A stretch of 46,113 bases of DNA from an uncultured Actinomycetes bacterium (GTDB lineage Bacteria > Actinomycetota > Coriobacteriia > Coriobacteriales > Atopobiaceae), in the NCBI GenBank assembly GCA_900314645.1, contig OMWB01000025.1, positions 1 through 46,113 on the forward strand. Direction: 5' to 3'. The notes beneath the pieces were generated by a model. It had not been told where the DNA came from. It ran no database searches and saw only the letters and a list, made by a program, of their open reading frames with translations. Shown here one piece after another: positions 43,070 to 46,113 of this stretch. Within the stretch, counting starts at the first letter, position 1; the number at the start of each line of letters is the position of its first letter. A program made the translations under genes and the position numbers.

Positions 43070-44263
43070 TTGGTCCAAGATCCCCACCGCAGTCCCGACG
43101 GATCGATTAGGTTGCTCCATGACAACGTCTGGCAGGCTCGGTACGTGTATACGGTGGAGTCGGAAGACGGGCGGGTGCACAAGAAGGCGGTCGCACGCAA
43201 CTTCCGAGCGGATTCTCACATCGAGGCTCTTAAGGAGAGGGATCGAATCCGCGAGCAGCTTGAGCGAGAAGCCCTCCTCGAGGAGCTCGTCCCTGCGGCA
43301 GCGAAGGCTCCCCTACTCTCAAAGTTCATGCGCGACCAAATCGATGGCATGCTGAAGTCGGGCGTCATCGAGAAGACCACGCATGCGAAGTACCACAGCG
43401 AGGCCAACCTCATCCTCCGCTTCATGAAGGACGTCCAAGTCAGCAAGGTCACGGGAGCCATGGTGCGGAAGATGGACCAGGAAATGCTTGCCGCCGGATA
43501 CGCAAGGGAGACGGTTGCGCGAGCCCACAATGCGCTCAAACGCCACCTCTACTCTGCCCAGGAGAAGGGCTACATCGCCAGCATGCCCATCACCAGGTCG
43601 AACAGGCCCCCTCGACTGGAGAGAAAAGATCCCAATGGGCTTGACGAGCAGACTCGCAGGAGGCTACTGGGGATCATCGATGGGATGCCGGACACCCCGT
43701 TCACCCTGGCAATTCGTCTCGGGCTAGGCGCAGGGCTGCGAAACGAGGAGGCTATTGGCCTCAAATGGGACTTCGTCGACCTTGAACATGGAGTCATTAA
43801 GATCAGGAACGTCATCTCGATGGCGGGCGGCACCCCCATCGAGAAGGGCCCCAAGACCGCAGCCGGCAGAAGGGACATTCCCATTGACCCCGACCTCACC
43901 AAGAGGCTTCGGGAAAGAGCCAAGAACGTCTTTGGGTCGGAGGACACCTCAAACCTGCAGGGCCTCTACGTACTCGGATCGGACGACGGAACATTCCTCC
44001 GACACGCAGACCTCACGCGAACGTTTCGCAGCTTTGCCCTGCAGCATGGGATCTACGGAACAACTGGAAAGGTCGCATCCTTCTATTCCCTCAGGCATAC
44101 CTATGCCACCATGCTGCTTAGGGCCGGTGTCGATGCGAAGACGGTCGCAAGCCTCATGGGGCATTCCAACGTTGCCATGACGCTCAACATCTATGCAAGC
44201 ACAGACCCTCAGGCGCGAGCTGCGGCAGGCGCGGTCGTCGCGGATCTGATGGCACAACGATAG
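43070..44263 (+). CDS. Tyrosine integrase, 5' end displaced by the IS
   Basis: The 3' 387 codons of a phage/ICE-type tyrosine recombinase are intact from 43100. The SAM-like core-binding region is about 85-170. Catalytic residues are visible: Arg in GAGLRNEEAIGLKW, then SLRHTYATMLL (His/Arg), LMGHSNVAMTLNIY with His and the nucleophile Tyr. The original gene started at 41112 (MRYSD joined to GSIRLLHDN, 392 residues). The frame stays open backwards into the IS to a TTG at 43070, which would give MVQDPHRSPD instead of MRYSD. Whether it is translated is unknown. Confidence 0.88.
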   Translation: MVQDPHRSPDGSIRLLHDNVWQARYVYTVESEDGRVHKKAVARNFRADSHIEALKERDRIREQLEREALLEELVPAAAKAPLLSKFMRDQIDGMLKSGVIEKTTHAKYHSEANLILRFMKDVQVSKVTGAMVRKMDQEMLAAGYARETVARAHNALKRHLYSAQEKGYIASMPITRSNRPPRLERKDPNGLDEQTRRRLLGIIDGMPDTPFTLAIRLGLGAGLRNEEAIGLKWDFVDLEHGVIKIRNVISMAGGTPIEKGPKTAAGRRDIPIDPDLTKRLRERAKNVFGSEDTSNLQGLYVLGSDDGTFLRHADLTRTFRSFALQHGIYGTTGKVASFYSLRHTYATMLLRAGVDAKTVASLMGHSNVAMTLNIYASTDPQARAAAGAVVADLMAQR

Positions 44264-44292
44264 ACATTGATGGAGTCTCTATGACTTGGCCT

Positions 44293-44312
44293 CTTAGGGC
44301 CGCTTAGGGCCG
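44293..44312 (+). repeat. Tandem 10-bp repeat between integrase and excisionase genes
   Basis: cttagggccg at 44293-44302 and again at 44303-44312, followed by a partial third copy (cttt). A candidate excisionase or integrase binding site; the 144-bp gap holds nothing else that I can identify. Confidence 0.4.
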
Positions 44313-44407
44313 CTTTCCCACAGTCCTCGCGCAACCGAATTAGTTCCTACAGAATATGCTCCTGCCATTCCGAACTAGACGAACGAAGAACGGCAAGGAG
44401 ATGCAAC

Positions 44408-44632
44408 ATGGACGGACGGACCACGAGAGCCGCCTCTCTAAGGGACAACTCCCCCCTAGCTGACAGACCGGAGTGGATCGGCCCGAGAGACCTCATGAAA
44501 GTCTTCGGAATCGGCAGGACAAAGGCCTTCACCGTCTGCCAGTCACTCCCCCACATCTACATCGGGCGTGCGATCCGCGTCAACAAGAAGACCGTGGCCA
44601 AGGAGCTCATCGAGAAAGGGAGGCTGCCTTAG
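44408..44632 (+). CDS. Excisionase-like HTH protein
   Basis: 74 residues, ATG after AAGGAG. The region EWIGPRDLMKVFGIGRTKAF followed by PHIYIGRAIRVNKKTVAKEL is the helix-turn-helix plus wing seen in excisionase-family DNA-binding proteins. Its place after the integrase supports an excision or directionality role. Confidence 0.75.
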   Translation: MDGRTTRAASLRDNSPLADRPEWIGPRDLMKVFGIGRTKAFTVCQSLPHIYIGRAIRVNKKTVAKELIEKGRLP

Positions 44633-44710
44633 GAATAGTCATCACGGATTGCCATCCCCTGGCTCCTATTGTCGGGATAGTGAACTATGGGGCATCGCAA
44701 TCATCTTCCC

Positions 44711-45964
44711 TCACACGGTGCCCTCCCTGCGAGCCCTATCCTCTTTCTGCAGCTCATCAGCGAGCCTTGCCACCTCGACTAGGTCCTCTCTTGACGAACC
44801 CTTCCTCTCCCTGATCGGCTCGTCAAGCCAATCAGGCCGCACGTTCGGGTAACGATCCTTGAGCAGCTCGATGAGATCACGGAAGGCGTCCTCGATAGCC
44901 CAGTCGAACTTCTGCTCGTCGGTCTCGTTGTCGACGAGAATCCTCAGCTCCGGGGAGCTTCCCGGACGCCCAGGGTCGGAAAGGCGTGCGAACAACTGCC
45001 GGGCGATGTCTGCGAGCGGGGTGTCAGACTCCACGAGCCTCGCCGCGTCGACAAGCCCGCGGACATAGCCGATGGCTGCCGACACGTCGTAGTACCTGGC
45101 GGGCATGCTGATGGTCTCGGAGCGGACCTTGTGGTCTGCTTTCTCGTGCAGCAGGTCGAGTATCTTGAGCGAGAGGTCGCCGATGTCCCTGCCGTCTGGC
45201 TCAGAGGCGTCATGCCAGACGATCTTGCGGTTGACCGACTCGACCGAAGCCCCGCACCTGAGGCACGTGCACTTCAGTTCACGGTCGGCGGCACCGCAGA
45301 ATCCCGGGAGGACCTCGTAGGAGAAGTCCCAGCCGCGTGGGCCGCGCGGGTACCTTCTGTGGCACTCGGCATGCTCGGCCTTGAAGCGCTCGAGTGCCTC
45401 CCGCTCGGGCTCGGTGAGGTACACCTCGAGCTTTGCCGGCACGGGCTCTGCCTCCTCGAGGTCCCACTTGAAGACCGCGGTCTCCCCGTCTTTGTTGATC
45501 CAGGCGCTCCTGATGGCGCCCTCTGCCTGCAGCCTCTCGAGCTCGGCGTCGAAGAAAGCCTTGAGCTCACCGAAGTCGTCGAAGTCGTGGTACTCCTCAC
45601 CCGTGGCATGGTGCCAGCACACATGGCCGTGACCGCCGTAGTAATACCCCCTGAGGAAGCCCTTCCACTTATCGCCTTCCGAGGGCCGGGTGACCATGGC
45701 GGCCTTGTCCTCCGGGACAAATGCAATGAACCTGCTAGGGTCATCCGGGTCGTCGAAATAGAGCCGGCCGCACTCCTCGCACTGGTAGAAGGACTGCTCG
45801 TAACGCATGGGATCCTGATATGGACCCAGGGGCTTGCCGAGCGCCTCGCGCTCGTGCGCCTCCCAGTAATCCTCCCAGTCGATGTCAGAGATCATGTACG
45901 CCTTGTAGGGCAAGAAGTCCGTCGTGTCGGTGATGAGATGACCGCACTCGCACATGAAACGCAT
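44711..45964 (-). CDS. Hypothetical protein with paired zinc-ribbon-like cysteines
   Basis: 417 residues from the ATG at 45962-45964, after AAGAAGGAG. Not recognised as a named family. The N-terminus MRFMCECGHLITDTTDFLPYKAYMI and, about 60 residues on, FYQCEECGRLYFDD form a likely zinc-ribbon (CxC and CxxC). A second cysteine group CTCLRCG is in the middle, after LPGFCG. The C-terminal 130 residues are helical and charged (LIELLKDRYPNVRPDWLDEPI). No membrane span or signal. It sits in the integrated element and converges with the excisionase-like gene. Confidence 0.7.
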   Translation of the reverse strand: MRFMCECGHLITDTTDFLPYKAYMISDIDWEDYWEAHEREALGKPLGPYQDPMRYEQSFYQCEECGRLYFDDPDDPSRFIAFVPEDKAAMVTRPSEGDKWKGFLRGYYYGGHGHVCWHHATGEEYHDFDDFGELKAFFDAELERLQAEGAIRSAWINKDGETAVFKWDLEEAEPVPAKLEVYLTEPEREALERFKAEHAECHRRYPRGPRGWDFSYEVLPGFCGAADRELKCTCLRCGASVESVNRKIVWHDASEPDGRDIGDLSLKILDLLHEKADHKVRSETISMPARYYDVSAAIGYVRGLVDAARLVESDTPLADIARQLFARLSDPGRPGSSPELRILVDNETDEQKFDWAIEDAFRDLIELLKDRYPNVRPDWLDEPIRERKGSSREDLVEVARLADELQKEDRARREGTV

Positions 45965-46113
45965 GATGGCTCCTTCTTGAGATTCTTGTCGGCACCTTGA
46001 ACATAGCTCCAAGGCCGGACTTTATTTATCGGAGCTGCATATGATGAACACACCACGGCATCCGTGATCGGGAGCAGCCGTGGCGCCGGCTGTCGGCGGG
46101 CCCGGTATGGCCG
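45965..46113. other. Right window edge, no gene identified
   Basis: Upstream region of the zinc-ribbon-like gene. It holds the ribosome-binding site for that gene and no convincing promoter, terminator or reading frame. Confidence 0.4.

Larger units (their letters stand above)
41127..43096 (-). mobile_element. IS3-family insertion sequence, 1,970 bp, with passenger gene
   Basis: Both ends carry about 25-bp inverted repeats with three mismatches, beginning GGGACTGCGGTGG and containing TTGGACC, similar to IS150-type ends. The flanks repeat GAC (41124-41126 and 43097-43099), a 3-bp target duplication typical of IS3. It contains a DDE transposase and a small gene, both on the minus strand. It lies within the integrase gene after codon 5. 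Longer than most IS3 elements because of the extra gene. Confidence 0.9.

Overview
The window is high-GC chromosomal DNA that looks like a Coriobacteriia actinobacterium of the Olsenella/Atopobiaceae kind. This is inferred from gene content and family resemblance (suf order C-B-D-S-U plus an IscR-like gene, AddAB, GatCAB, class II aldolase) and has not been tested by a database search. The coding strand is mostly minus from 1 to 23.1 kb. Most genes are tightly packed and several overlap as TGATG, ATGA or TAGTG. Because of the high GC content, many real genes have long open shadow frames on the opposite strand.

Layout. 1-9.6 kb (minus): the 5' part of dnaE, a large inverted repeat, addB-addA double-strand-break repair helicase-nuclease, and a small TrpR-like YerC regulator. 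9.6-13.0 kb: a DUF2974-type lipase-like protein, a beta-solenoid-like carbohydrate-binding lipoprotein, and a four-TM holin-like protein. 13.0-18.2 kb (minus): a fucO-type iron alcohol dehydrogenase with a perfect 21-bp operator-like palindrome, asnS, a membrane-anchored GIDE-domain protein, and pspA. 18.4-23.1 kb: a YdcF membrane protein (plus), then gatC-gatA-gatB with a small HEYGH metallopeptidase-like gene (minus).

23.2-24.6 kb (plus) holds the most interesting locus: a 101-residue lipoprotein-like peptide with four Tyr-Gly-Pro-Pro motifs, 12 bp upstream of a radical SAM/SPASM enzyme. It looks like a ribosomally made, post-translationally modified peptide system. The four Leu/Val-Tyr-Gly sites resemble the XYG motif cut by splicease-type radical SAM enzymes.

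24.7-27.3 kb (minus): a YejK/NdpA-like nucleoid protein, a Nudix hydrolase and a bile-acid:sodium-symporter-family carrier. 27.5-33.0 kb (plus): a complete sufCBDSU operon ending in an Rrf2/IscR-like regulator, with a readable promoter. Its terminator lies inside the 3' end of the convergent gene. 33.0-37.8 kb: two poorly known envelope proteins, a class II fructose-bisphosphate aldolase whose 3' end and terminator have been copied downstream, and mgtE behind an unassigned RNA leader that ends in a terminator. 37.8-40.9 kb (minus): a TPP-riboswitch-controlled operon for thiamine or thiamine-precursor uptake (thiamine-binding protein, permease, binding lipoprotein, ATPase).

41.1-46.1 kb is accessory DNA. 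It holds a tyrosine integrase, an excisionase-like protein and a zinc-ribbon-like hypothetical protein. The integrase is interrupted after codon 5 by a 1,970-bp IS3-family element that carries a 102-codon passenger gene. The insertion can be read exactly: terminal inverted repeats, a 3-bp GAC target duplication, and a clean rejoined integrase reading frame. I saw no tRNA, rRNA or CRISPR array.
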